Positions 18,301-25,759 of a stretch of 64,000 nucleotides of DNA are shown piece by piece. The notes beneath the pieces were generated by a model. That model ran no database searches and was not told where the DNA came from. It saw nothing but the letters and a program-made list of their open reading frames with translations. Source of the stretch: JAUSFM01 sp964343705 (GTDB lineage: Archaea; Nanobdellota; Nanobdellia; Woesearchaeales; UBA12501); contig CAYFJX010000004.1 of the NCBI GenBank assembly GCA_964343705.1, forward strand, positions 62,001 to 126,000, in the 5' to 3' direction. The number at the start of each line of letters is the position of its first letter. Position 1 is the stretch's first letter. Made by a program: the position numbers and the translations under genes.

Positions 18301-18653
18301 CTGCCAAGTTCAATTTCTATTTTCTTTTTGTCAACAGGAAAAATACGAGCTTGGTCTTTAACTTTAATCCCTGTAAATTTTGCAATTTCAGGGGGAATAC
18401 GTACTACAAGTGAATTCCCTGACTTTCCAATATTAATTTTTTGATCAAGGCCAAAGAGTTTTTTCTTTTTTACTTCTTTTTCTATCTCTTCAAGTGTTGT
18501 GTCATCTAAGAATTCGCTATTGCATGAAGTACAGATTTCACATTCTCTTTCACCAAAGTCAATGCCAAAGAAGTTGACACTACAAAAGCTTTTTTTTAAT
18601 ACTCCTCCGCAATTACAAGGATATTCACGTATTGTTTTTTCCATTTTTACCAT
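18297..18653 (-). CDS. YgiT-type zinc finger plus AbrB antitoxin
   Basis: A 118-aa fusion. The N-terminal half has four cysteines in two pairs (CNCGG, then CEICTSCNSEF) like the YgiT/MqsA zinc finger. The C-terminal half is an AbrB/SpoVT swapped-hairpin DNA-binding domain (KIGKSGNSLVVRIPPEIAKF). This layout is typical of antitoxins paired with DUF4258 or MqsR-like toxins. It overlaps the upstream gene by seven bases, so the two are translationally coupled. Confidence 0.8.
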   Translation of the reverse strand: MVKMEKTIREYPCNCGGVLKKSFCSVNFFGIDFGERECEICTSCNSEFLDDTTLEEIEKEVKKKKLFGLDQKINIGKSGNSLVVRIPPEIAKFTGIKVKDQARIFPVDKKKIEIELGS

Positions 18654-18886
18654 GTTTTTACTGTTATTGGATATATTTTTCTTACTTTTGCTTCCTTGTT
18701 GATGTATTCTTGATATACAATGGAATAATAGCGATGGAATGCTTCTGTAAGTCCTGTCTTTTTTTGTTTATGTTTTTGTCCCATTTGTAATGCTGTGCGA
18801 ACTTCATTCATTGAAATTCCTCGAAGCCACATACGTTCAAGTGCATGCTTTACTCTTTTATGTTCCCAATTGATTTTTAGTCTCAT
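18647..18886 (-). CDS. DUF4258-like toxin
   Basis: A 79-aa protein with WEHKRVKHALERMWLRGISM followed by EVRTALQMGQK and a C-terminal strand set (RYYSIVYQEY, VRKIYPIT). The small alpha-beta plan and the partner gene fit DUF4258 proteins, which are relatives of RelE/MqsR-type RNases. The toxin gene comes first here, with the antitoxin second. Confidence 0.65.
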   Translation of the reverse strand: MRLKINWEHKRVKHALERMWLRGISMNEVRTALQMGQKHKQKKTGLTEAFHRYYSIVYQEYINKEAKVRKIYPITVKTW

Positions 18887-18945
18887 GTATTACATGTAAT
18901 ACGCTGTAATTTATATAGTTTTCTGTTTTTTTTTTAAACATTGTA

Positions 18946-19641
18946 CTAATGATCTCTATTTCGAGCAAGTCTGTGTACATACCTGCTTTGCCGTCCTAAG
19001 GGGGAAATCTCATCTTCCTCTGGAAGGTCAATTCCTTTGTACAATAGTCTGACCTGCCTCATGCCTTTTCCTTGCTTGTGCATCTCAAGAACATTAACAT
19101 ATACATCCCCCACTAAAACATGGGGCTGCCAATGCACATCACTGTTTGCTTTAGTACCGGGGAATAAAATATCTCCTGATGGTTCGAGATGTCCTCTATG
19201 CAGGTGGAGAAATGCTCGACCACCGGGTTTTAAAACTCTATACGCTTCACGTATGGCACGTGCTTTGTCTACAACATACATTAATGCATAGGATGAGTAT
19301 ATGAGGTCAAAACTTCTTTTTGGAAATGGTAAATGGTGTGCATCAGCCTTAATACACTGTGCATCTTTATTTTGGCCATCAGGGTACGCAATATCAACAC
19401 CTATTCCTTGCAGTCCTGGGAATTTCTTAACAAGGTCAGCAAGAGAATTTGCCTCACCGGTTCCTATGTCAAGAACACGTGGTTTGTCTATGGTTGCAAG
19501 AAATGCTTCCATGCGGTCTAAATTTTCTATACCGAGCGATTTATGTAATGTTGTCCATCCACGTTCTCGTCGTACGCCTGCATCTTTCATCATTGCAATG
19601 CGTCGTTGGTTATCCTTTTCAAATTGTGTGTATGCAACCAT
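18946..19641 (-). CDS. Class I SAM-dependent methyltransferase
   Basis: A 231-aa Rossmann-fold methyltransferase. Motif I is VLDIGTGEANSL, the acidic end of strand 2 is GVDIAYP, motif II is KADAHHLPFPKRSFDLIYSS and motif III is YRVLKPGGRAFLHL, as in the methyltransferase-11 (UbiE-like) group. The substrate is not identifiable. It is preceded by CATATATAAGC on its strand, a likely TATA box close to the ATG. Confidence 0.82.
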   Translation of the reverse strand: MVAYTQFEKDNQRRIAMMKDAGVRRERGWTTLHKSLGIENLDRMEAFLATIDKPRVLDIGTGEANSLADLVKKFPGLQGIGVDIAYPDGQNKDAQCIKADAHHLPFPKRSFDLIYSSYALMYVVDKARAIREAYRVLKPGGRAFLHLHRGHLEPSGDILFPGTKANSDVHWQPHVLVGDVYVNVLEMHKQGKGMRQVRLLYKGIDLPEEDEISPLGRQSRYVHRLARNRDH

Positions 19642-19705
19642 ATCTGGTGGGGTGATTTCATCATATATAAGCTTTTCTATTTGTAATCACTAAGAAGTAG
19701 GTATT

Positions 19706-21391
19706 TTAGGCACTAAGTTTGTCGTCTTCATCTTCTTCAATATCATCAGCAAGTCGATCGAGGACAGTGGTTTCATCTTCTTCAGGGTGTTCATCCTCGG
19801 GCACTTCAGTATCTCCACCTGATGTATCTTCTATCTCACTATGTGCAGCCAATACGTGTCCAACCTCGTATTGCTCGGATCTTCTTTTAATGGCAGGCAA
19901 GGAGTGCATACAATGTCGTGCTCGTTCATCTAGAATGATGTATTTTCCTCCAAGAAATTCAGACGTCTCTGCTCGCTGCACAGTTGGATGGTGGTATCTA
20001 TGCTTTAACATTGCAATAATCCCCTGGTCTAACTCGTCATGTGAAACAAATTTTCCTTCCTTGCTTGGAACCATACCGCCCCTTTGTAAACTGTACTTTG
20101 GCAAGAGCTCAAGTAATTCTCTACTCATCCATGGTTGGGGTGACACATGATACAATCCTTCAGCTTCTTGTATAAGTGTAAGTGCATCACCAAGTGGCAT
20201 GTAAGCAAGCTCATCAAGATCAGGCAGCATGTCCTCTAAAACTTCTTCAACATATTGACCACTAAAATATAATGCACCCATAAACTCAACTGGTCTGCAA
20301 CTAACAACAGCATCCTCAATTAAGCTTTCAGTAAACCGAACGCGGGACCGCTGAGCCTTATGGTGAACCAAATCAACAACATCTGAAATAGTAAGTACAT
20401 ACATCTTCTGTATTAGCCCTTCATATGCTTCAACCAGTTTTGCCTTCGGTACAACAATCTTATCAGTTGGAGCAACAAACCCCATGACTTCTTTAAGTGC
20501 TTTGCGCATTGCCAGGCCAGAAATACCTGTGTCAACAGCATATTTTAACCTACGTGTTATCTGAGTGTATTCACTTGAATCAATCAAATGTCCATAGTTG
20601 TCAAAAATCTCCCCACTGAGTTCACGTTCTTCTTCTATGTCATCAACAATGTCATCATCCATCTCACCCATACGTTCTTGTAACTGCTTGTCTAATGAGG
20701 GGTCAGAAGTGCTTAGTGTCTTGTCAGTTTGTGCATGTGGATTCTTCGGTTTTCCAGCTTCTTCAATCGTTGCCCGCCTTTGTATTCGTCGTTCATTGTA
20801 GAACGTACTAACATCTAATTCACCTTCAACCTTTTTTTGTATTGTTCGTATTCTATCACCTTGTAAAAATTGCCGCTTCCGCAATGTAACTTGTTCTGTT
20901 GAATAAAAAAGAATTAATTCTGGATAGCTAGCATCCAAGACTTCCTCTGTGCCATTCCAGTGCTGGTATGTCCGAGGTATGCCAAGAGCAGCTGCTGCCA
21001 CATCCTCAAGTAGAAAATCAAACTGGTCTGGACGTATCTTTCCATCTGTGACTGACAGTACTTCTCTTTCACCTAAATAATGAATACGCTCCTGCAAAAG
21101 ACCAGGGGGGATTGGTACAAACCCAAGCTTAGGGATTTTCAAGGAATCAATTGGGATACTTTTCAATTGTTTTCCTAGTCCAGGGCTAAATCGTGTCAGT
21201 GCTGCCATTACTGATGCAGCATAATATGCAGTAGGCTTTCCAGGTTCTCGCAGCGCAAAAGCACCTTCAACATAAGGCAGAAGACCTTGCTCCTTTAATG
21301 TTTCTTCAGTTACTGTTTCCAGCGGCTGCCGAGAGTAAGCAAAACTCTTTGCATTGACCCCTGTTATAGTAACATCTAAAATTTCTCCCAT
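19706..21391 (-). CDS. Orphan 561-aa protein, likely regulatory partner of the GHKL ATPase
   Basis: No family recognised. The N-terminal half is mixed alpha-beta, the middle (around residues 220-260) is very acidic, and the C-terminal third has helical units that each end in a hairpin, for example FMGALYFSGQYVEEVLEDML and LGGKYIILDERARHCMHS. The second resembles KYFIVNKDNARHFV in the AAA+ protein at 25760-28066. The extreme C-terminus is an Asp/Glu tail. It is downstream of the GHKL ATPase gene on the same strand but has its own TATA box and a palindrome. Confidence 0.65.
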   Translation of the reverse strand: MGEILDVTITGVNAKSFAYSRQPLETVTEETLKEQGLLPYVEGAFALREPGKPTAYYAASVMAALTRFSPGLGKQLKSIPIDSLKIPKLGFVPIPPGLLQERIHYLGEREVLSVTDGKIRPDQFDFLLEDVAAAALGIPRTYQHWNGTEEVLDASYPELILFYSTEQVTLRKRQFLQGDRIRTIQKKVEGELDVSTFYNERRIQRRATIEEAGKPKNPHAQTDKTLSTSDPSLDKQLQERMGEMDDDIVDDIEEERELSGEIFDNYGHLIDSSEYTQITRRLKYAVDTGISGLAMRKALKEVMGFVAPTDKIVVPKAKLVEAYEGLIQKMYVLTISDVVDLVHHKAQRSRVRFTESLIEDAVVSCRPVEFMGALYFSGQYVEEVLEDMLPDLDELAYMPLGDALTLIQEAEGLYHVSPQPWMSRELLELLPKYSLQRGGMVPSKEGKFVSHDELDQGIIAMLKHRYHHPTVQRAETSEFLGGKYIILDERARHCMHSLPAIKRRSEQYEVGHVLAAHSEIEDTSGGDTEVPEDEHPEEDETTVLDRLADDIEEDEDDKLSA

Positions 21392-21412
21392 CTGCCATAA
21401 GCTCCTGTGTTA

Positions 21413-21426
21413 CACTACTTGTAGTG
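21413..21426. promoter_or_regulatory. Palindrome at the start site of the 561-aa gene
   Basis: CACTACTTGTAGTG is a 14-base perfect palindrome apart from its central TT. On the minus strand it lies about 10-25 bases downstream of a TATA box (RC of TATAAATAAATAC, 21435-21447), that is, over the expected transcription start of the 561-aa gene. Its position is right for a repressor site. Confidence 0.45.
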
Positions 21427-21484
21427 CTTCATGCTATAAATAAATACCTATTCTTGAATGCTAGCGGACTATACATTTCAATCT

Positions 21485-24016
21485 CTAAACACGAACATGA
21501 CCTAAAATAATATTTTCAGACTCAGCAACCCTTTGCATTGCATCAGCTTGATCCAGGCCACCTTGTATTAATGTGGCAACTGCATTGGTGAGAGGAAGAT
21601 AGCCTAAGCTATCAAGCACAGCACTTCGGTCACCAGGCGTTTGTAACGCTTCCCCGGCATGGTCTAGCAAACGGTTGTACAACATGTTTACATGCTTCCG
21701 TAACATACGAGGGTTGTTCACATTACCAAACATAACTCCACTTTTAAACCCAAACTCTACTAACTCTACGTCATCATCTGTGGTATATATTGTTGGATCA
21801 ACTACAGTCATGTGTACTGACGCAGTTTGTTTTCCATAACAGAAAGAGCTTATTTCTAGACCATGTGCCAAAATTGCTGGTACACCCTTGTTTGCTGAGC
21901 CAATCTGACGTAATCGTTGTCGAACTGCACTAATGTTTTTGCGTGTGTGTTCAGCAATCTCCTCTGCTGTAAGCACTGCATCAAGAGGGTATTCCTTTCC
22001 ATTAAACACAACTCCTGTTGCATTAATTGCTCCTTTGTCAATAAGATCTTGAACATAGCGTTGTGTAAAATTATCACTGTAGGCACGCACTATGTCCAGT
22101 ACAGCTTCATCTCCTTCTGTGTTTACATCTTCTAACTCATACCCTATAAGATTGCCTACTCTGTCCTCTTCAGGATCAAGCTCAACACTTGTTTTTCCTT
22201 TAAATCGTCGCTGATATGAAACAGGTAACTCATCAGTTAATGTTCCTTCTGCAAGAAGATGCACCAACTCTCCAAGATTTTCTTTAGGGAAGGTGTAAAT
22301 TGGATGACTTCGAACTCTTGAAACATTCTTAACATACTTTGGCAGCTTTTTTGCTTTCTTAAGCTTTTCAATTTCTTTTGTTGCACGAGCCATGTGTGTT
22401 CTTCTAAAGTTAAATTCATCTGTTCCTTCTGGAACAGGCACATGTCGCACTCCTTCATGCAGAGTTACTTTGCCATCAAGGGTTTCAAGTAATGCTGACA
22501 AGTCCTTTCCTAAATATGTTTTTTCTCGGTATGGTTCAATAAGTCCTGCTTCTGCAAACCGTTTCAGCATCCACGCAGGATACGTACGTGCTGTTGCATC
22601 ACGCTGTTCATACAATCTATTGGGGTTTATGCTTTTTCTTGCTCTTTCTTGTTCTGGGGTTGTTTGTCCAGGTAAAATATTTGCCAGTCGTCGTCTTTCT
22701 CTACCACGTCCTATTTCCAGGTCAGTAAAAGCAGAAACTGCAGCTTCAGTTTTCTCATGGTCTTCAGATTCAAGTTTGCTAAAAGCAACAGCCATAACAC
22801 CAAGTCTTCCAAGTACCCTGCGTGTTTCAGCTGGTCGATAGGTGGCAAGATCAAATGCTCTTGAAGTAGGATTAACATACACAATACGAGCGCTTTCAGA
22901 AACATACAAAACTTTACCTGCATGCTCTTCACTGAACACAACTTTAAAAGGTGATCCTCCATCCATAAACTCACCCATCATAGCTTCTACAGTGGGTAAG
23001 TAATCAGTTAGTACTTCCTTACACTTTGCAATTTTGTTTTCTTTTACTTTGGCACTCATGTCACGGCGAGCTTGACGTAGAACATCATGAATAATATCGC
23101 GTACTGCTCTTCCTTTTGCTGAAGCAAAAAACTGTTCACGGTCAATGGTGATGTACTCTTCTAAATCATCTACATGGACAACACCATAGATCCTGCTTTT
23201 AAGATCTTGTTCAGGAATAAGATCTTCGTTTTTTCCTCCAACAGCTCTATCGTTAACTTTTGTAAAAAGACCATTATCATCTCCAAGTTTTTTTGAAGCA
23301 AGAAAAATTGTTCCATGTACGTGGCCTGCCGCGGGATCATGAACATCAATGACATATTCAAGGGGTATCCCAAGATCTCGTCGTGGAACAAGATTATCAT
23401 TCACGTATATCTCTGCTAACTTTCGAGGAAGTTCATCACGAAGAAGTCGCATTAAATTCATTTCATCAATGTATGTTTCGTCATTGAGATCCATATCAAA
23501 CAGTGTCAGGCGAGCACCATGTTTTTCAGGATTACATGGTTCCCTAGATACAACCAGTCTTTTTTCAATAGTGTCAGCATCATCAAATGTTTCAGTGACT
23601 GTGTAGTGAGTACCTTCTTTCCATGACTCAACAGTCACTCCACCCCAAAATGCTCGTATACCAAGAACAGCAACACCAAATTTTCCTGTTCTCTTTCTTC
23701 CTTCTGGAGACAAGATTTCTTCTTTTTTGACACTATCGCCAATTCTTACAAATGATGTAAGACCTTCAACATCCATTCCTCTTCCGTTACCTTCAACAAT
23801 CACCTTTCCTTCATCTTGATGCAGCCAGACTTTGTATACATCTGCATCTTCATCATGCTCATTTGAACCAAGTTCAAGAATAATACGTTTAGGATGTTTA
23901 AAAAGTGATTTTCCCACAGTGACCATGAAGTCATCACCATAGGTGCGTTGGATAACTACATCTTCAAGTGTTTGATCTCCTGTGTTTGCAGCTGTGACTG
24001 CTTCTTCATGAGCCAT
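21485..24016 (-). CDS. GHKL (Hsp90/MORC-like) ATPase with helix-turn-helix segments
   Basis: I start it at ATG 24014-24016 (843 aa) because CTTTTTAAGG lies about 27 bases upstream, matching a leaderless start. The N-terminal 200 residues form a Bergerat ATP-binding fold: N-box ELGSNEHDEDAD, G1-like VEGNGRGMD (Glu in place of the usual Asp), and G2 GKFGVAVLGIRAF, as in Hsp90, MutL, TopoVI-B and MORC proteins. A transducer-like alpha-beta part follows. The C-terminal half has MerR-like (YPAWMLKRFAEAGLIEPYRE) and HTH-like (LTAEEIAEHTRKNISAVRQR) segments, suggesting DNA binding. No Toprim, endonuclease or TopoVI-A partner is adjacent; the next gene is the 561-aa orphan. Confidence 0.72.
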   Translation of the reverse strand: MAHEEAVTAANTGDQTLEDVVIQRTYGDDFMVTVGKSLFKHPKRIILELGSNEHDEDADVYKVWLHQDEGKVIVEGNGRGMDVEGLTSFVRIGDSVKKEEILSPEGRKRTGKFGVAVLGIRAFWGGVTVESWKEGTHYTVTETFDDADTIEKRLVVSREPCNPEKHGARLTLFDMDLNDETYIDEMNLMRLLRDELPRKLAEIYVNDNLVPRRDLGIPLEYVIDVHDPAAGHVHGTIFLASKKLGDDNGLFTKVNDRAVGGKNEDLIPEQDLKSRIYGVVHVDDLEEYITIDREQFFASAKGRAVRDIIHDVLRQARRDMSAKVKENKIAKCKEVLTDYLPTVEAMMGEFMDGGSPFKVVFSEEHAGKVLYVSESARIVYVNPTSRAFDLATYRPAETRRVLGRLGVMAVAFSKLESEDHEKTEAAVSAFTDLEIGRGRERRRLANILPGQTTPEQERARKSINPNRLYEQRDATARTYPAWMLKRFAEAGLIEPYREKTYLGKDLSALLETLDGKVTLHEGVRHVPVPEGTDEFNFRRTHMARATKEIEKLKKAKKLPKYVKNVSRVRSHPIYTFPKENLGELVHLLAEGTLTDELPVSYQRRFKGKTSVELDPEEDRVGNLIGYELEDVNTEGDEAVLDIVRAYSDNFTQRYVQDLIDKGAINATGVVFNGKEYPLDAVLTAEEIAEHTRKNISAVRQRLRQIGSANKGVPAILAHGLEISSFCYGKQTASVHMTVVDPTIYTTDDDVELVEFGFKSGVMFGNVNNPRMLRKHVNMLYNRLLDHAGEALQTPGDRSAVLDSLGYLPLTNAVATLIQGGLDQADAMQRVAESENIILGHVRV

Positions 24017-24130
24017 GGATCTTAGTGTAGTAAGCATCCTTAAAAAGATTCATGGTTTCTTGTATATACATGGGCTTGTTTGTATATGTTGGTAGTTCTT
24101 TTTCCACTTTCTGAGCCATGTTTGGAGAAA

Positions 24131-24141
24131 CCTTTATAAAC
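24131..24141 (+). promoter_or_regulatory. TATA box of tRNA-Tyr
   Basis: CTTTATAAACC lies about 30 bases before the first base of the mature tRNA and fits the archaeal TATA consensus for stable RNA genes. Confidence 0.6.
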
Positions 24142-24165
24142 CAAATTCTTTCCCGAACAATGTAT

Positions 24166-24293
24166 CCCTCCATAGCTCAATTGGTAGAGCGCAGGGCTGT
24201 AGATAAACTCACCCACCGACTAGGCATATAGCCATGAATGAAAGTGGGACAGCCGATACCTTGAGGTTCCCGGTTCGAGTCCGGGTGGGGGGA
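24166..24293 (+). tRNA. tRNA-Tyr (GTA) with canonical anticodon-loop intron
   Basis: The acceptor CCCTCCA pairs with TGGGGGG, and discriminator A73 is at 24293. C1-G72 is the archaeal tRNA-Tyr identity pair. The D-arm is GCTC/GAGC, the anticodon stem CAGGG/CCTTG, the anticodon GTA at 24199-24201, and the T-arm CCCGG/CCGGG with loop TTCGAGT. The loop is interrupted after position 37 by an intron of about 55 bases (24203-24257). GGCTGT (24195-24200) can pair with ACAGCC (24249-24254) to make the helix of a bulge-helix-bulge splice site. CCA is not encoded. A T-run follows. Confidence 0.93.
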
Positions 24294-24296
24294 CTC

Positions 24297-24399
24297 TTAT
24301 TTTTTTCTTATCGTTCCGAGAGGTTGAGCTTGCGAAACCTCTCATTGCATGCTAGGATGGTAAGGAGTGCAATCTCCTTACTCTTTGGTGGGGGGACTC
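24297..24399 (+). other. Hairpins and a copy of the tRNA-Tyr 3' end
   Basis: Downstream of the tRNA are two perfect 8-bp hairpins, GAGAGGTT/AACCTCTC (24317-24343) and GTAAGGAG/CTCCTTAC (24360-24381). The second has an anticodon-arm-like loop (TGCAAT). The segment ends with GGTGGGGGGACTC (24387-24399), an exact 13-base direct repeat of the tRNA 3' end (24284-24296). It may be a remnant of an integrated or duplicated tRNA fragment. No complete tRNA folds here. Confidence 0.45.
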
Positions 24400-24447
24400 A
24401 TTTTCTTCTTATGGTTTTAAATACCATTACTAAATTCTGTGGACTAT

Positions 24448-25749
24448 ATGGCTGAGGATATACTAGAAGGTCGGTTAAAAGCACTAAAAGGCAGCAGAGC
24501 TAGAAGACAGTTCCTTGAAGGACTATATGAAGAAGTGTGTAGACTAGAAGGTAATTTTAATTTTCCTTACATTGCTGTTGAAGCATTAGGTCAATTAGTA
24601 CTGGATCTTACTAAGAAGCGGGAAAGAGGCAAGACCCCAACAGCAAAGAAGACGACTGTTGTGCTTAATACAACTCACTCTTTTAGATCCCAACCTGTTT
24701 TTGATACGCACCACAATCGGTTTGTATACTTTGCTCATTTTCTTGGAAACCAACACAGGCTTTACAATGATTCCTCTGGTAATCCTGACCCCTCACCTTT
24801 GGAGGCAGTAGCACAAGTAGAAGGTAGAACCACCCGATACACGTTTCTAACTCCAGAGGGCTTACAGCAAAAAATATTTGAAACAGATATGTATGAACCA
24901 GTACGGAGGATGCCCTCTTCAGTCTTTGCATCATCAGTAGGTGTAGCAACAAGAAAAGCAAACGCCAATGGCTCAATCAATTTCCGAAACGAATTATATG
25001 CCTTTGGCACTAGTCATAAAGGGAAAGATGTTCTTGTCTTTTACGCCCCAGGAGACAAATGCTACTTTTTTGATTTGTGGGGTGAGATGTTATTTGAGCG
25101 ACTTAGTAATGAAGAGGTAATCCAACAGCGCAAGATACAAAAAATGCTTGCCATACAGGATGAGATGGAAGATCTTGATAGTCTTGATAGTAGCTCTGAG
25201 CTGCTTTATGCACAACTGAAAGAAGAATGGTCAAAAGATCCCCAAGAGTTTGCAACTCATTATGGTAGGACTTATGTTATAACAGGGGAAGTACAAGGAA
25301 CTATGAATGAGTTGGGAGAGGTTGGTTTTGCACACTTTCGAGACCAACACTTCCTTTCTCGAGTCCATGGAGCACGTGAACATGCAGGTAAAGAAGCAAA
25401 GCTAGTTATACAAGGTCCATACATGACTGTTCATCATGAAGGGGAGATGATTAATGCTCATCGTCTTGGAGGTATCATTTATTACACTAAAACAATGCGG
25501 CGGGTTAACAATGCTCACCTTGTTAATATCAGAACTGTTGGTAACACAAAACAACTCAAGCGTGATATCTCTGGTTCTCTTTATCATTTCTCTATGCGTG
25601 CGTTTAAGAAAGAGTATTCTGGGGACCTTAAAGAAGCGCAAGCAGTGGGGATTATTGTTGACACACAACGAGAAAAGTATGAAGCTCTTATTATAGAAAA
25701 AGATGGTGCTTTTGTTAGTGTGCCATTGCAACTACATGCTGTGTATTAA
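24448..25749 (+). CDS. Orphan 433-aa protein near the AAA+ regulator
   Basis: I start it at ATG 24448 rather than GTG 24439, because TTTTAAATACC lies about 28 bases upstream (leaderless). An N-terminal helical part is followed by a mixed alpha-beta protein with no recognised family. RYTFLTPEGLQQKIFE is very like VYFLTPEILPAVFERH in the convergent AAA+ protein, and VKKTLVV-like strands recur. Two segments (NELYAFGTSHKGKDVLVFYA and INAHRLGGIIYYTKTM) look like beta hairpins of repeated small domains. It is convergent with the AAA+ gene, ten bases apart. Confidence 0.65.
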   Translation: MAEDILEGRLKALKGSRARRQFLEGLYEEVCRLEGNFNFPYIAVEALGQLVLDLTKKRERGKTPTAKKTTVVLNTTHSFRSQPVFDTHHNRFVYFAHFLGNQHRLYNDSSGNPDPSPLEAVAQVEGRTTRYTFLTPEGLQQKIFETDMYEPVRRMPSSVFASSVGVATRKANANGSINFRNELYAFGTSHKGKDVLVFYAPGDKCYFFDLWGEMLFERLSNEEVIQQRKIQKMLAIQDEMEDLDSLDSSSELLYAQLKEEWSKDPQEFATHYGRTYVITGEVQGTMNELGEVGFAHFRDQHFLSRVHGAREHAGKEAKLVIQGPYMTVHHEGEMINAHRLGGIIYYTKTMRRVNNAHLVNIRTVGNTKQLKRDISGSLYHFSMRAFKKEYSGDLKEAQAVGIIVDTQREKYEALIIEKDGAFVSVPLQLHAVY

Positions 25750-25759
25750 TAGAATGCAT

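Noticed and set aside
24297..24386. Second tRNA (Cys-like anticodon arm) after tRNA-Tyr
   Set aside because: Only an anticodon-arm-like hairpin is present; no acceptor, D-arm or T-arm can be formed.
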